DNA of 64,000 nucleotides from Saprospiraceae bacterium (GCA_022841345.1 JALHRR010000004.1:62001-126000); one strand, 5' to 3'; positions 34,267-45,161 are shown, counted from the first letter of the stretch. Numbers and translations are program-made. Notes: a model not told the origin generated them from the sequence alone.

Positions 34267-34986
34267 ATGAAGACTCGTCTCAGCGTAAATATAAATAAGG
34301 TTGCGTTGCTCAGGAATTCCAGACTGGGAAATTATCCGGATTTGTTTCAATTCGCCAAAGATTGCGAACATTTTGGTGCACAGGGCATCACCATCCACCC
34401 AAGGCCTGACCAAAGACATATACGTTATACAGATGTTCCTGTATTAAAATCTTTAGTCACAACGGAGTTGAATATTGAAGGAAATCCTACGCCTGACTTT
34501 ATAAAATTGGTATTGGATACACTTCCTGCCCAATGCACGCTCGTTCCTGATGGCGAAAATGTACTTACATCTGACAGTGGTTGGGATACCATACAAAATA
34601 AAGCATATCTGCAGGAGGTTGTGGCTCAGTTACAGAGCTCAGGAATACGCGTGTCTTTATTTGTAGATCCTATAGTTGATATGGTTATTGGCGCCTATGA
34701 AACATCAGCAGATTGTATTGAATTTTACACCGGAGAATACGCCAAAGACTATTCAATCAACCCTGAAAAAGCCGTTGCACCTCATGTTAAAGCCGCTGAA
34801 GAAGCTGTAAAGCTGGGCCTTTTGATTAATGCCGGTCATGATCTGAATTTAAAGAACCTTGCATATTACAAATCTGCCATCCCAAATCTGGCAGAAGTAT
34901 CCATAGGGCATGCTATAGTTGCGGATGCCTTATATTATGGTATTGAGAATGTCATTCAAATGTATTTACATCAATTGAAGGGCTGA
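34267..34986 (+). CDS. pdxJ: Pyridoxine 5'-phosphate synthase
   Basis: 239 residues, full length. It condenses deoxyxylulose 5-phosphate with 1-amino-acetone 3-phosphate to pyridoxine phosphate in the DXP-dependent vitamin B6 route. Family motifs: LSVNINKVALLRNSR (start strand, substrate Asn), GITIHPRPDQRHIRYTDV (His and Arg of the active site), ELNIEGNPT (catalytic Glu region), and GLLINAGHDLNLKNL (phosphate-binding Gly-His). No other B6 genes are adjacent. Confidence 0.97.
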   Translation: MKTRLSVNINKVALLRNSRLGNYPDLFQFAKDCEHFGAQGITIHPRPDQRHIRYTDVPVLKSLVTTELNIEGNPTPDFIKLVLDTLPAQCTLVPDGENVLTSDSGWDTIQNKAYLQEVVAQLQSSGIRVSLFVDPIVDMVIGAYETSADCIEFYTGEYAKDYSINPEKAVAPHVKAAEEAVKLGLLINAGHDLNLKNLAYYKSAIPNLAEVSIGHAIVADALYYGIENVIQMYLHQLKG

Positions 34987-35188
34987 ATAGGGTAGTATTA
35001 CGTTAAAATGGTGGATGACTCAAGCCTGATATAACTATTATCCTTCAAATCGGGAGCTGACTTAGCTATAAGCATTAAATCCTTTTTCATTGCATACCAG
35101 CCGATTAGTAATATTCTATACTCCATGTAGGGGCATATGCCAAACATTATCCTGCGTTTCGCAAAAAAAAGACATTATTTTTTCAATA

Positions 35189-35196
35189 TAAGTTTG
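35189..35196 (+). promoter_or_regulatory. Candidate -7 box for the first susCD pair
   Basis: TAAGTTTG matches TAnnTTTG; no -33 TTTG at the right distance. The leader to the ATG at 35314 is about 110 bases. The remainder of the 34987-35313 gap shows nothing else notable. Confidence 0.4.
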
Positions 35197-35313
35197 CGAA
35201 ATATGTTAAAGTTTTTTTCATAGATTTACATGGAATTAACATTGCTATTGTATGTTCACTATTCTGTGAGGCGTGTCCATTCAATAGATCATAAATCACC
35301 TAAAACGAGTCGT

Positions 35314-38300
35314 ATGAAAAAACTCTACTTGATTTTGCTGGGCATACTATGTCTGGCTTCCACATCCCTGGTCGCTCAGATTCAGGTAACAGGAACAGTA
35401 ACTGACCCCAACGGAGAGCCGTTGATCGGTGCTGGTGTAACTATTAAAGGTACTTCACAAGGTACCATAACAGATTTTTCCGGTATGTATTCAATAACAG
35501 TGCCCGATGGAAGTACTGTATTGGTTTTTAGCTATACAGGCTACACTCAGGCAGAACGCCCTGTAGGTACTGATACTAAAATTGATTTTGTTTTACAGGA
35601 AGGAGTACTTCTTGGAGAAACAGTTATTACTGCTCTTGGTATCTCGAGAGACAAAAGTCAGTTAGGATATGGGGTTGCAGAAATTAGTTCGCAGGAATTA
35701 ACCAGAGCGAAGACAACAAATGTAACCAACTCTCTTGCCGGAAAAGTGGCAGGGGTTAGGGTACAGGGATCCGGAGGATCTTTTGCGGGTTCCAGTATTA
35801 TCATTCGTGGTTTGACTACTTTTACCCAAAGTAATCAGCCATTATTTGTAGTAGATGGTATTCCGATTGATAACTCTGGTGGAGGAAATCCACTTCAAAA
35901 TGGACCGGTGAATTCCAACAGAGCCATAGATATCAATCAGGAAGATGTTGAAAATGTAACGGTACTTAAAGGCCCTGCTGCTGCTGCACTGTATGGATCA
36001 CGTGCATCAAATGGTGTTATATTGATCACTACTAAAAAAGGTGCAAAAGGAAAAAGAGGTACTATTACTTACAGCACATCCTATGCTTGGGATCAGGTAA
36101 ACAGGACACCTGATTATCAAAATGAATATGCTCAGGGTCTTGGTGGTAATTATAACAACACTTCTTTCGCATCATGGGGACCTCAAATTACAGGTCAGCA
36201 AGTAACTAACTGGTTTGGAGAAACTGAAACATTGGCTGCTTATCCTGATAATGTGAATGATATCTTCCGTACCGGAAGCAATATGCAGCACAATTTGAGC
36301 TTTGCCGGTGGATCAGACAGGTCCTCTTACAGATTGTCTTATGGTTATCTTGATGAAAGTGGTATTCTACAGAATAACAGATTGCAAAGACACAATTTGA
36401 CTTTCAATGCTAATTCTCAGATTACAGACAGATTGCTGGTATCAACTTCAGCAACTTATACAAATAATGCTTCTACCAGATCACAACAAGGAAACCAACT
36501 ATCAAATCCTTTGTTTAGGGGCTGGTTTATTCCAAGATCTTATGATTTAACGAATCTGCCATTTGAGGATGCAGTTGGAAATCAAAGATACTTTGGTGGT
36601 GAAGACCATGTATATTGGACTTTGAAACACAACAGATACAATGATGAAATAAATCGTATCTATGGTAATGTAGCTGTGCGTTATGATTTCACAAGCTGGT
36701 TATCAGGTGAATATAAAATTGGTGTAGACATGTTTGACTTCGTAAGAAGAGGTTATGATCAGATTGGAGCCAGAGGAGGTGCAAATACTTCTGCAAATGG
36801 CTTAGGTGGTATCCTTGAAGGAAACGACTTATCCAAGAATCTCAACTCTTATTTCACATTAACTGCTACAAGACAGCTGACAGATGATTTAAATTTAGTG
36901 TTTCTTTTAGGAACAGAAGCATTTAAAAATGTCCGCGAAAACACACAGGTTATTGGTCGTGGTTTGGTAGTTAGAGATTTTCAGAGAATTACTAACACTT
37001 CAACATTCAACCCAACTTATGCCTCTGCTGAAACTCGTCTTGTGGGTGTATTTGCTGATGCATCTCTCAGCTATAAGAATTTCCTGAATTTGAACCTGAC
37101 TGCCCGTAATGACTGGTCTTCAACTTTCAATGCAGATAATAGATCTTATTTCTATTACGCAATTGCAGCCGCATTGAATATCTTGGAACTTCAACCGAGC
37201 TGGAAAGGCGGATTTGTAAACAGTGCTAAATTGCGTGCAAATTATGCTCAAGTTGGTAAACCTGCTGGAGCATATTCAACTGAAACTTATTTCGGAATAG
37301 GTGGATCTGCTGATGGATTTGGACCTCAAATTGTATATCCTTTTGGTGGTTTGACAGGTCTTACTTTAGGTAATGGCGCAGGTAATCCTTTGATCGGTCC
37401 TGAGTTCACTACTAACTTTGAAATTGGAACAGATATCGCTCTTTGGGATAATAGAGTGAACCTTGAATTTACATGGTACAACCAAAAGTCTAAAGACATT
37501 ATCCTTGCTGCCCCTTCTGCTCCTTCTGCAGGTATTTCTTCTTTCATCAGAAATGCAGGAGAAATTGATAATAAAGGTATTGAGCTTGGATTGAGTGTGA
37601 CTCCGCTTAGAACAAGCGTTGGAACATGGACAGTGGGTGTAAACTTTACAAAATTCACTTCGACCGTAACAGCATTATCTGAAGGTGTAACCAATATTTT
37701 CCTTGGTGGATTCGTTACTCCCAACGTAAGACTAGTGGAAGGTGATGACTTTGGGCAAATCTACGGAAATCAGTATTTGAGAAATGCAGATGGCCGCATC
37801 TTGCTGAACGCTAATGGATTACCTAGAATTACAACTGGAGTTGATAAAATTGGAAATCCTAACCCGGATTGGTTAATGGGTGTTACAAATACTTTAACTT
37901 TTGGTGGTTTTACTTTCGATTTTCTATTGGATATCAAAAAAGGAGGCCAAATTTATTCCAGAAATATTGCAGATTTGGAAAGAAATGGTGTTGCAGCGTC
38001 TACAGCAGAATTCCCAAGATTTAATGCTGATGGAACTCCAAATTTAGCTTACAAATTCGATGGACTTCTTCCTGATGGAAGCGAAAACAATGTATTTGTC
38101 ACAGCTGAGCAATATTTTGGCAATGCAGGTAAATATGTTGCAGCAGAAGGATTTATTTATGGAACATCCTGGTTTAGAGTGAGGGAAGCTTCTATCTCCT
38201 ACAGAATTCCGAAGAGAATGTTGGGTAATCTTCCTTTTAGTGGTATTGAAATTGGTGCCTTTGGAAGAAATTTATTCCTACATGCTCCTGACTATCCGCA

Positions 38301-38409
38301 TTTGGATCCTGAGCAAAATGCATTGGGAATTAGTAATGCACAAGGTTTGGAATTTAACGCTCTTCCTCCTGCAAGGTCGATAGGTGTTAACCTTCGTGTA
38401 ACTCTCTAA
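35314..38409 (+). CDS. SusC/RagA-type TonB-dependent transporter (first)
   Basis: 1031 residues from the ATG at 35314, where the signal peptide begins (LVAQ cleavage near residue 22); an in-frame ATG at 35230 would add 28 residues without purpose. A carboxypeptidase-regulatory-like domain (about 23-95; VTGTVTDPNGEPLIGAGVTI) is followed by the TonB plug (about 115-230; VTNSLAGKVAGVRVQG, IIIRGLTTF, PLFVVDGIPID) and a 22-strand barrel ending in GVNLRVTL. It works with the adjacent SusD lipoprotein to bind and import oligomers across the outer membrane. No glycoside hydrolase or protease lies next to it, so the substrate cannot be guessed. Confidence 0.95.
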   Translation: MKKLYLILLGILCLASTSLVAQIQVTGTVTDPNGEPLIGAGVTIKGTSQGTITDFSGMYSITVPDGSTVLVFSYTGYTQAERPVGTDTKIDFVLQEGVLLGETVITALGISRDKSQLGYGVAEISSQELTRAKTTNVTNSLAGKVAGVRVQGSGGSFAGSSIIIRGLTTFTQSNQPLFVVDGIPIDNSGGGNPLQNGPVNSNRAIDINQEDVENVTVLKGPAAAALYGSRASNGVILITTKKGAKGKRGTITYSTSYAWDQVNRTPDYQNEYAQGLGGNYNNTSFASWGPQITGQQVTNWFGETETLAAYPDNVNDIFRTGSNMQHNLSFAGGSDRSSYRLSYGYLDESGILQNNRLQRHNLTFNANSQITDRLLVSTSATYTNNASTRSQQGNQLSNPLFRGWFIPRSYDLTNLPFEDAVGNQRYFGGEDHVYWTLKHNRYNDEINRIYGNVAVRYDFTSWLSGEYKIGVDMFDFVRRGYDQIGARGGANTSANGLGGILEGNDLSKNLNSYFTLTATRQLTDDLNLVFLLGTEAFKNVRENTQVIGRGLVVRDFQRITNTSTFNPTYASAETRLVGVFADASLSYKNFLNLNLTARNDWSSTFNADNRSYFYYAIAAALNILELQPSWKGGFVNSAKLRANYAQVGKPAGAYSTETYFGIGGSADGFGPQIVYPFGGLTGLTLGNGAGNPLIGPEFTTNFEIGTDIALWDNRVNLEFTWYNQKSKDIILAAPSAPSAGISSFIRNAGEIDNKGIELGLSVTPLRTSVGTWTVGVNFTKFTSTVTALSEGVTNIFLGGFVTPNVRLVEGDDFGQIYGNQYLRNADGRILLNANGLPRITTGVDKIGNPNPDWLMGVTNTLTFGGFTFDFLLDIKKGGQIYSRNIADLERNGVAASTAEFPRFNADGTPNLAYKFDGLLPDGSENNVFVTAEQYFGNAGKYVAAEGFIYGTSWFRVREASISYRIPKRMLGNLPFSGIEIGAFGRNLFLHAPDYPHLDPEQNALGISNAQGLEFNALPPARSIGVNLRVTL

Positions 38410-38429
38410 TAATTTAAAATCTAATAGAT

Positions 38430-39947
38430 ATGACAACATATAAATCAAAAATTAAATTACTGGGTCTGGCTTTTGCAATGATATTTGCCAGTTCTTGTAA
38501 TAAATGGCTGGATATTAATCAGGATCCTAATAATATCCTGGATGCACCCATTCAGCAATTACTTACCAATGCAACCGTAAATCTTGGATTCACTGGGGGA
38601 AGTGATTTGTTTAGATACTCTACATTACTCTCTCAGCAGTTTTCAGGTCAAACCACGGGTGGTTTTACCCAAACAATGGAATATGAAAGATACAATATCC
38701 AGGCATCTGACCTGAATAATGTCTGGTTGTCTTTGTATTCTACAACATTGTCTGATCTTGATATCGTTATACAAAAGGCAAATGCATCAGGAAGTCCGCA
38801 TTATGCGGGTGTAGCGAAAGTGCTTACAGCCTATACTTATCAGTTAATTGTTGATGCATGGGGGAACGCTCCCTATACACAGGCTTTAAAGGGAGTTGAT
38901 AACCTGAACCCGGTATATGACAACGGTGCTGATATTTATACTAATCTGTTTGTTAAAATTGATGAAGCTATCGCCGACATGAATGCTGCTACTTCTGCAC
39001 TTTCACCAGGCACTAACAGTACTATTTACCCGGGTGCATGGGCAGACAGCAGACCAAAATGGATTGCATTTGCAAATACACTAAAGTTGAGAATGTATAT
39101 TCATTATTCAAAGATAAATCCAACTTTTACTGGCCAAAAGATTACTGAATTAGTAAATAGTGGAGCTACTTTCATAGATTCAAATGACAAGAATTTCCAG
39201 ATGGCTTTTGGAACTACTCCAAACAACACCAACTCAATTCATGCATTTGAATTGTCAAGACCTAATTACTTATTCCCGAATAAAACATTGGTCAATCTGA
39301 TGAATGCAAAAGCTGATCCAAGAAGATCATCTTATTTCACTCCTTTTCCTTATACTTCCAACCCTGCTGAATACTTCGGAGCTTCAGGAGGGGATGCACC
39401 CGGAATCAATTATTCCAGAATGCATACATATTTGAGAGGAACAGCAAGTGGAACTGCAGTACCAAATGCCCAGGGAGGAATTCCTGCAACCGGTACAGGT
39501 GCATTAACTTATTCAGGATCAGCGCCAATTCGTATGTTAGTAGCTGCTGAATATTATTTCATCAGAGCAGAGGCTGCATTACTTTATGGAGCTCCTGGAA
39601 ATGCTCAGCAATTGTTCCAGGATGGTATTCGTGCGTCTATGTCAAATGCTGGTGTTTCTACAGCAGATGCCGATGCTTTCATCGCTGCTCATGGAACACT
39701 TTCAGGTTCAAATCAGGAACAGTTGAGACAAATTATTGAACAAAAGTTCATAGCTAACTATGGCGTTGTCATGGAACCATGGACAGACTACAGAAGAACA
39801 GGATATCCTGTTATTAGTATTCCTGTTAATGCTATTTTAACAGCTGTACCTCGTTCTTTATTTTATGCTCAGTCTGAGATAGACTTGAATACAAATGCTC
39901 CTGCACAAAAACCTGATTTGTTATCTCCGGTTTTCTGGGATAATTAA
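38430..39947 (+). CDS. SusD/RagB-family surface lipoprotein (first)
   Basis: 505 residues, lipoprotein signal with the acylated Cys23 (FASSCNKW). SusD hallmarks are the early LDINQDPNN motif, TPR-like helices (VAKVLTAYTYQLIVDAWGN, PYTQALKG) and the C-terminal part with NYGVVMEPWTDYRRTGYP. It lies 20 bases after SusC and forms the lid of the SusCD complex on the cell surface. A clear terminator follows, closing a two-gene operon. Confidence 0.94.
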   Translation: MTTYKSKIKLLGLAFAMIFASSCNKWLDINQDPNNILDAPIQQLLTNATVNLGFTGGSDLFRYSTLLSQQFSGQTTGGFTQTMEYERYNIQASDLNNVWLSLYSTTLSDLDIVIQKANASGSPHYAGVAKVLTAYTYQLIVDAWGNAPYTQALKGVDNLNPVYDNGADIYTNLFVKIDEAIADMNAATSALSPGTNSTIYPGAWADSRPKWIAFANTLKLRMYIHYSKINPTFTGQKITELVNSGATFIDSNDKNFQMAFGTTPNNTNSIHAFELSRPNYLFPNKTLVNLMNAKADPRRSSYFTPFPYTSNPAEYFGASGGDAPGINYSRMHTYLRGTASGTAVPNAQGGIPATGTGALTYSGSAPIRMLVAAEYYFIRAEAALLYGAPGNAQQLFQDGIRASMSNAGVSTADADAFIAAHGTLSGSNQEQLRQIIEQKFIANYGVVMEPWTDYRRTGYPVISIPVNAILTAVPRSLFYAQSEIDLNTNAPAQKPDLLSPVFWDN

Positions 39948-39968
39948 TAAGGATTAAACTTAATTATT

Positions 39969-40004
39969 AAGACCGTTCTGAGCTTTCAGGGCGGTCTTTT
40001 TTTT
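39969..40004 (+). terminator. Terminator of the first susCD operon
   Basis: AAGACCG-TT-CTGA / TCAG-GG-CGGTCTT stem with a GCTT loop, followed by eight T residues. Confidence 0.9.
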
Positions 40005-40502
40005 GGGGGCAATCCAAAAAAATTGATGTTCTAAAATTGCCGTCACCTGTATATCAGTTATGCCCAAATGAGCCTGTTAACCAAAAAGGCGAAATGGGAT
40101 AATTTTTATAAATCTTAAGGCGTATTATTTATGGATTAGATAAATAATAATGTATAAGAAATTGTAAATCAAATTATAGAATTTAATTTTCTCTTGTGTC
40201 CCCCATTTGCATACCAAGATATTGTGTCAGAAATACTTTGTTATTTTTTTATATCTTTACAAATAATTAACATAGGCAATGCCTCTAAAAGACTTCATTC
40301 TATTAAACGTAAGTAAATCATAAACACTTAAATTACCTAACATGAAAAATCTGGATTCTGGTTAGTTGCATGGTAGGATTTTCCATTTAAAATGAGATGG
40401 CTGGAATCTGTAAAAGTATGAGTTACATTTTCTATTCATTGGTAAAATCCTTGTTTTAACTTCTAAGAAGTTTTTGTTTAAATCACCTAAATAAAGTTTA
40501 TT
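40005..40502 (+). other. Leader gap before the second susCD pair
   Basis: No gene. A weak -7-like TATCTTTA lies at 40252-40259 and an incomplete TACTTTG at 40234-40240. The leader would be about 240 bases, long for a susC transcript. No riboswitch-like fold was recognised. Confidence 0.4.
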
Positions 40503-43500
40503 ATGAGTCGTAAGATTACAATATTATTGTTCTTTATGTTCGCTATCTCTATGAGTTGGGCGCAAAGAACAATTACCGGAACGGTAACCGATGATGCCGG
40601 AGAGCCATTAATTGGTGCGAGCGTTGTCGTCAAGGGTATGGAAGAAAGGGGAACAATAACCGACTTTGATGGCAAGTACTCACTCATCGTTGAAAACAAT
40701 TCTGAATATCTTATATTCAGTTATACGGGTTATAGTGCACAGGAAGTCATGATTGGCACACAATCAGTCATCAATGCTACATTGATGGAAGGAATTACCC
40801 TTACTTCAGCAGTTGTGACTGCTTTAAATATAACAAGAGATGAAAAATCACTGGGCTATTCCGTTCAGCAAGTTAATGCAGATGAACTTACCAGAGTACA
40901 GGAAACCAATTTGGTGGGTGCGCTGGCAGGTAAAGTATCAGGAGTCCAGGTGATATCAGGTGCCAGTTCATCAGTGGGTAGTTCTGCAAAAGTTAGAATC
41001 AGAGGAGTCAGTGGCCTTACTGGAGGTGATCCTTTATTCGTAATGGATGGAACACCAATGGCTAACAATAATTTTTCTTCCGGAACAGGTGGAGCAGATT
41101 TTGGTAACCTTATGTCAGATATCAATACAGAAGATATTGAAAACATATCTGTTTTGAAAGGTCCTGCTGCAACAGCTTTGTATGGTGAAAGAGCTAAGCA
41201 CGGTGTTGTTATGATAACCTCCAAAAAAGGAAAAGCGAGAAGAGGACTTGGAGTAACATTCAAATCTGCTGTGTCTCTTGAAAGTGTTTATATTTTGCCA
41301 TCCTATCAGGATGAATATGCAGGCGGTTATGATCAAAATTTTATAGATGTGGTGGACCCGAGGGATGGACAAACTTATCAGACGCTCGAGTATTCTGCTG
41401 ATGAGAGCTGGGGACCACGTATGGAAGGACAAACTTATCGCCCATACTGGAGCTGGTTTGATGACGAAAATTATGGTCAAACTGCTCAACTTACTCCTCA
41501 ACCAAATAATGTTCGCGATTTCTTTGAAACAGGAGTTACTAATACAAACTCTATCGCATTTAGTGGAGGAACAGAGAAAATTAATTATCGTTTAGGATTT
41601 ACAAATCTAAATCAGACCGGAGTCCTGCCAAATAGCAAGTTTACCAGAAATAATGTCAATTTGGGTCTTGAAGCACAAATAACAAACAGACTAACATTAA
41701 TTAGCAATGTTAATCTTGTCTTCAATAATTCAAGCGGTAGACCGTCCTTTGGTTACTCACCTACAACCGGCAATTCAGTTCAGTCTTTCAACCAATGGTT
41801 CCAAAGACAACTGGATATGGAAAGACTCAGAGACTATAAAGCTGCAGACGGTACTTTCAAAACATGGAATATTCGCTCTTTTAACGATCCTGGACCACTG
41901 TATTGGGATAGTCCATTTTTCTCAGTATATGAAAATGTACCTACTGACCGTCGTAACCGCTACTTTGGAGATATTACCATGAGATACAGAATTACTGACA
42001 AAATCAATATTTCAGGATCACTGCGCAGAGATAATTTTAATCAAAGAATCGAAGAGCGTATCGCCACAGGTGGACTTGAAGAAGATTACTACAGAGAGTA
42101 TGTTGTTGATGGTCAGGAGGATAATTATGAAGTGATCGGTACTTATGCTGACAGATTTGGAGATATTTCCCTTGATGCAAACTTAGGAGGAAACCTTAGA
42201 CAAAACAGGTTCCGTTCCAATAATGCAGCTACTGTGGGTGGTCTCAATGTTCCTAACTTATTTACACTTGGTGCTTCAATTGACCGACCTACAGTGACTA
42301 GTTTTACACAAGCTAAGGATGTTCAGTCAGTTTTTGGTGCATTAAATCTTGGCTTCAGAGATTATTTGTATGTAGGTGGAACGCTCAGAAATGACTGGTC
42401 TTCCTCATTACCTATTGAGAATAACTCTTATCTGTATCCTTCCGGAAATGTAAGTTTTGTATTCTCTGAACTATTGGGACTTGATGTGCTGACTTATGGT
42501 AAATTAAGAGCTTCTGTAGCTCAGGTAGGTTCTGATGTGGATCCTTACCGCATTGCATTTGCATATGGTTTGGGAACTCCTTACGGATCTTCTCCTTCAT
42601 TTAATGTGCCGGATTTATTACCAAATGAAAATCTTCGTCCTGCCATTACAACCTCATGGGAGACTGGTATTGATTTGAGATTCTTTAGAAACAGATTAGG
42701 GCTTGATTTAACTTACTATGTTAATAATAGTGTAGATGAAATCCTTTCAATCCAGGTAGCCGGTTCATCTGGTTTTGGAACTGCACTTATTAATGCTGGA
42801 AATATCCAGAGTAAAGGAATTGAATTGGGTCTAAGTGCAACCCCGGTCACTTCCAGCAATTTTGAATGGAATACCAGATTGAATTTTGCAAAAAATACAT
42901 CTCAGGTTATAGAGTTATCGGAAGGAATCGATAATTATTTGCTTGCAAACGGAATTGGAGGAGCAGGCTGGGGAGGTTTGACATTAAACGCAGCTGTTGG
43001 CGAACAATGGGGATTGCTTAGAGGAGGCGGATACACATATATTGATGGTAGTGATTTACCAAGAATCAATCCAAATGGATCATATGTACGTACCGCTAAT
43101 AAAGATCTTGGTTCTATCCTTCCTGATTTTACAGGTGGTTTCACCAATTCCTTTAATATTTATGGTATAACATTGGGAGCACATATTGATTTTCAGGCAG
43201 GCGGACAATTCTTTTCAGTAACCAAAATGTTTAATAATTATTCTGGTTTAGGAATTGAAACTGTAGGCAACAATGATAAAGGCAATCCTATTAGAGATGC
43301 TGTAGCTGATGGCGGAGGAATCCGTGTGGATGGTGTAAATGCGGATGGAGCAGAAACTACAGTGTATGTAGAAGCTGTTACATATTATGCCCGTTTATTT
43401 GGATTTCATGAAGAATGGATCTATGATGCATCATTCGTGAAACTGAGAGAATTGAGTATAGGATATAATCTTCCAAAACGCTTGTTAGGGAACAGAATTC

Positions 43501-43670
43501 AATCTTTGAATGTTTCTCTGGTAGCTAGAAACCCTTGGTTGATTTATTCAACAGTAGAAGGTTTAGATCCATCTGAAATCCTTCCTGGTGCTAATAATCT
43601 TATTTTTGAAGAGAGAGGCCAGTTGCCAAGTGCCAGATCATTTGGTATCAGTGTAACGGTTGGTCTTTAA
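40503..43670 (+). CDS. SusC/RagA-type TonB-dependent transporter (second)
   Basis: 1055 residues, signal peptide cleaved near SMSWAQ (residue 20). The domain order is as in the first SusC: regulatory-like domain (ITGTVTDDAGEPLIGASVVV), plug (LVGALAGKVSGVQVISG, VRIRGVSGLTGGDPLFVMDG), barrel and terminal FGISVTVGL. The two SusC proteins share a domain plan but differ clearly in barrel and loops, so they are distinct paralogues and probably have different substrates. It is paired with the SusD gene 27 bases downstream. Confidence 0.95.
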   Translation: MSRKITILLFFMFAISMSWAQRTITGTVTDDAGEPLIGASVVVKGMEERGTITDFDGKYSLIVENNSEYLIFSYTGYSAQEVMIGTQSVINATLMEGITLTSAVVTALNITRDEKSLGYSVQQVNADELTRVQETNLVGALAGKVSGVQVISGASSSVGSSAKVRIRGVSGLTGGDPLFVMDGTPMANNNFSSGTGGADFGNLMSDINTEDIENISVLKGPAATALYGERAKHGVVMITSKKGKARRGLGVTFKSAVSLESVYILPSYQDEYAGGYDQNFIDVVDPRDGQTYQTLEYSADESWGPRMEGQTYRPYWSWFDDENYGQTAQLTPQPNNVRDFFETGVTNTNSIAFSGGTEKINYRLGFTNLNQTGVLPNSKFTRNNVNLGLEAQITNRLTLISNVNLVFNNSSGRPSFGYSPTTGNSVQSFNQWFQRQLDMERLRDYKAADGTFKTWNIRSFNDPGPLYWDSPFFSVYENVPTDRRNRYFGDITMRYRITDKINISGSLRRDNFNQRIEERIATGGLEEDYYREYVVDGQEDNYEVIGTYADRFGDISLDANLGGNLRQNRFRSNNAATVGGLNVPNLFTLGASIDRPTVTSFTQAKDVQSVFGALNLGFRDYLYVGGTLRNDWSSSLPIENNSYLYPSGNVSFVFSELLGLDVLTYGKLRASVAQVGSDVDPYRIAFAYGLGTPYGSSPSFNVPDLLPNENLRPAITTSWETGIDLRFFRNRLGLDLTYYVNNSVDEILSIQVAGSSGFGTALINAGNIQSKGIELGLSATPVTSSNFEWNTRLNFAKNTSQVIELSEGIDNYLLANGIGGAGWGGLTLNAAVGEQWGLLRGGGYTYIDGSDLPRINPNGSYVRTANKDLGSILPDFTGGFTNSFNIYGITLGAHIDFQAGGQFFSVTKMFNNYSGLGIETVGNNDKGNPIRDAVADGGGIRVDGVNADGAETTVYVEAVTYYARLFGFHEEWIYDASFVKLRELSIGYNLPKRLLGNRIQSLNVSLVARNPWLIYSTVEGLDPSEILPGANNLIFEERGQLPSARSFGISVTVGL

Positions 43671-43697
43671 TTCAATTATTATTTAAATTTATTTATT

Positions 43698-45134
43698 ATG
43701 AATATTAAGAAAATCTTTATTCCGGTTCTTATGTTGTTGGTTATTTCCTGCGGGAAATTTGATGACCTCAATGTAGATCCAAACAATCCGGTCAAAGTGG
43801 AAACAGGAACTTTGATTACATCTTCTCAAAGGTTTATGGGAAATGCTGTTGGTTCATCATTAGGAGCTTTGTATGCCCAGCATATTTCTGATATAACCTA
43901 CACAGAAGGCGGCAGGTATCAATCCATACAGGATAATTTTGACGCATGGTATACAGGACCTCTTCAGAATTTACAAACTGTCATTGAATTGAATACTGAT
44001 CCTGATACAAAGGATGACGTTTTAGGTAGCGGCTCCAACGCAAATCAAATTGCTGTGGCCAGAATTTTAAAAGCATACTTTTTCCAGTTCCTTACTGACC
44101 GTTGGGGCGCAATTCCATATTCCGAAGCATTGAAAGCAGGAGAAGGAATATTTACGCCAAAATATGATAGCCAGGAATTTATTTACAATGATCTCTTTGA
44201 AGAATTGAAGGAGGCCGCAGCGCAAATTGACGGTGGCGCTGGTGTCAAAGGTGACATCATCTTTGGCGGTGATATGGATAGCTGGAAATTATTTGCAAAT
44301 ACACTTCGTATGAATATGGCTATCCGTATCTCAGGCGTAAGCGAACAAAAAGCGAGAACTGAATTTCTTGATGCTATGGCTGATGGATTCATAACTACTG
44401 ATGTATTTTATCCATATCTGGGAGAGGCTAATAATGAAAACCCATGGTTTACAAGTTTCAGAACCAGAACAGATTTTGCTATTAGTGAAAATTTGGAAAA
44501 TTACATGTCAGGTTTAAATGACCCGCGTTTGTCTCAATTTGCAGACCCAACTCTGAATTCTGTGGCAGCAGGAAATCCGATAATTGTCGGAATGCCTTAT
44601 GGCCGCCAAAATCCAACTAATTCTCCTCCGGATGTTTCTTATCCAAGTTCTACAAATGTAAAATGCCAGGATTGTCCACTTGCAATTCTCACAATGGCAC
44701 AAGTACATTTTGCAATGGCAGAAGCCGCAGCAAGAGGTTGGATAGCATCCAGCGCTGAAAATCATTATATTGATGCCATTAAAGCAAGCTGGGATCAGTG
44801 GGGTGTAACTTATACACAGGCTCAGTTTGATGCTTACTACAATCAGGCCGGTGTTACTTGGAATGCAGCCAATTGGAGAATGCTGATTGGTAATCAGAAA
44901 TGGATAGCACTTTACATGCAGGGTTACGAAATGTGGGCTGAGTGGAGAAGGTTGGATTTCCCGGTTTTGGTTATGGCTGAAGAGCCATTGAATCCTAGCG
45001 GTGGCATCCCTCTAAGAAATATCTACGGAACACTTGAACAAAACCTTAATGGTGTTAATTACCAGGCAGCAGTTGCTCAGTTCCTGGGAGGAAATGATTC
45101 AGACGGCGTCAGACTTTGGTGGGACGTTCAATAA
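43698..45134 (+). CDS. SusD/RagB-family surface lipoprotein (second)
   Basis: 478 residues, lipoprotein signal with Cys18 (LLVISCGKF). It has the LNVDPNNPV motif after the anchor, helices such as ILKAYFFQFLTDRWGAIPY and the C-terminal QKWIALYMQGYEMWAEWRRL. The last two are standard for the SusD-like_2 type, which is often found with oligopeptide- or glycan-type SusC. It forms the lid over the second SusC. A strong terminator follows. Confidence 0.94.
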   Translation: MNIKKIFIPVLMLLVISCGKFDDLNVDPNNPVKVETGTLITSSQRFMGNAVGSSLGALYAQHISDITYTEGGRYQSIQDNFDAWYTGPLQNLQTVIELNTDPDTKDDVLGSGSNANQIAVARILKAYFFQFLTDRWGAIPYSEALKAGEGIFTPKYDSQEFIYNDLFEELKEAAAQIDGGAGVKGDIIFGGDMDSWKLFANTLRMNMAIRISGVSEQKARTEFLDAMADGFITTDVFYPYLGEANNENPWFTSFRTRTDFAISENLENYMSGLNDPRLSQFADPTLNSVAAGNPIIVGMPYGRQNPTNSPPDVSYPSSTNVKCQDCPLAILTMAQVHFAMAEAAARGWIASSAENHYIDAIKASWDQWGVTYTQAQFDAYYNQAGVTWNAANWRMLIGNQKWIALYMQGYEMWAEWRRLDFPVLVMAEEPLNPSGGIPLRNIYGTLEQNLNGVNYQAAVAQFLGGNDSDGVRLWWDVQ

Positions 45135-45161
45135 CTTTGACATTTCTTAAAAATATTATTT

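Noticed and set aside
35230-35313. Upstream ATG for the first SusC
   Set aside because: The signal peptide begins at the ATG at 35314 and the extra 28 residues show no signal or domain.
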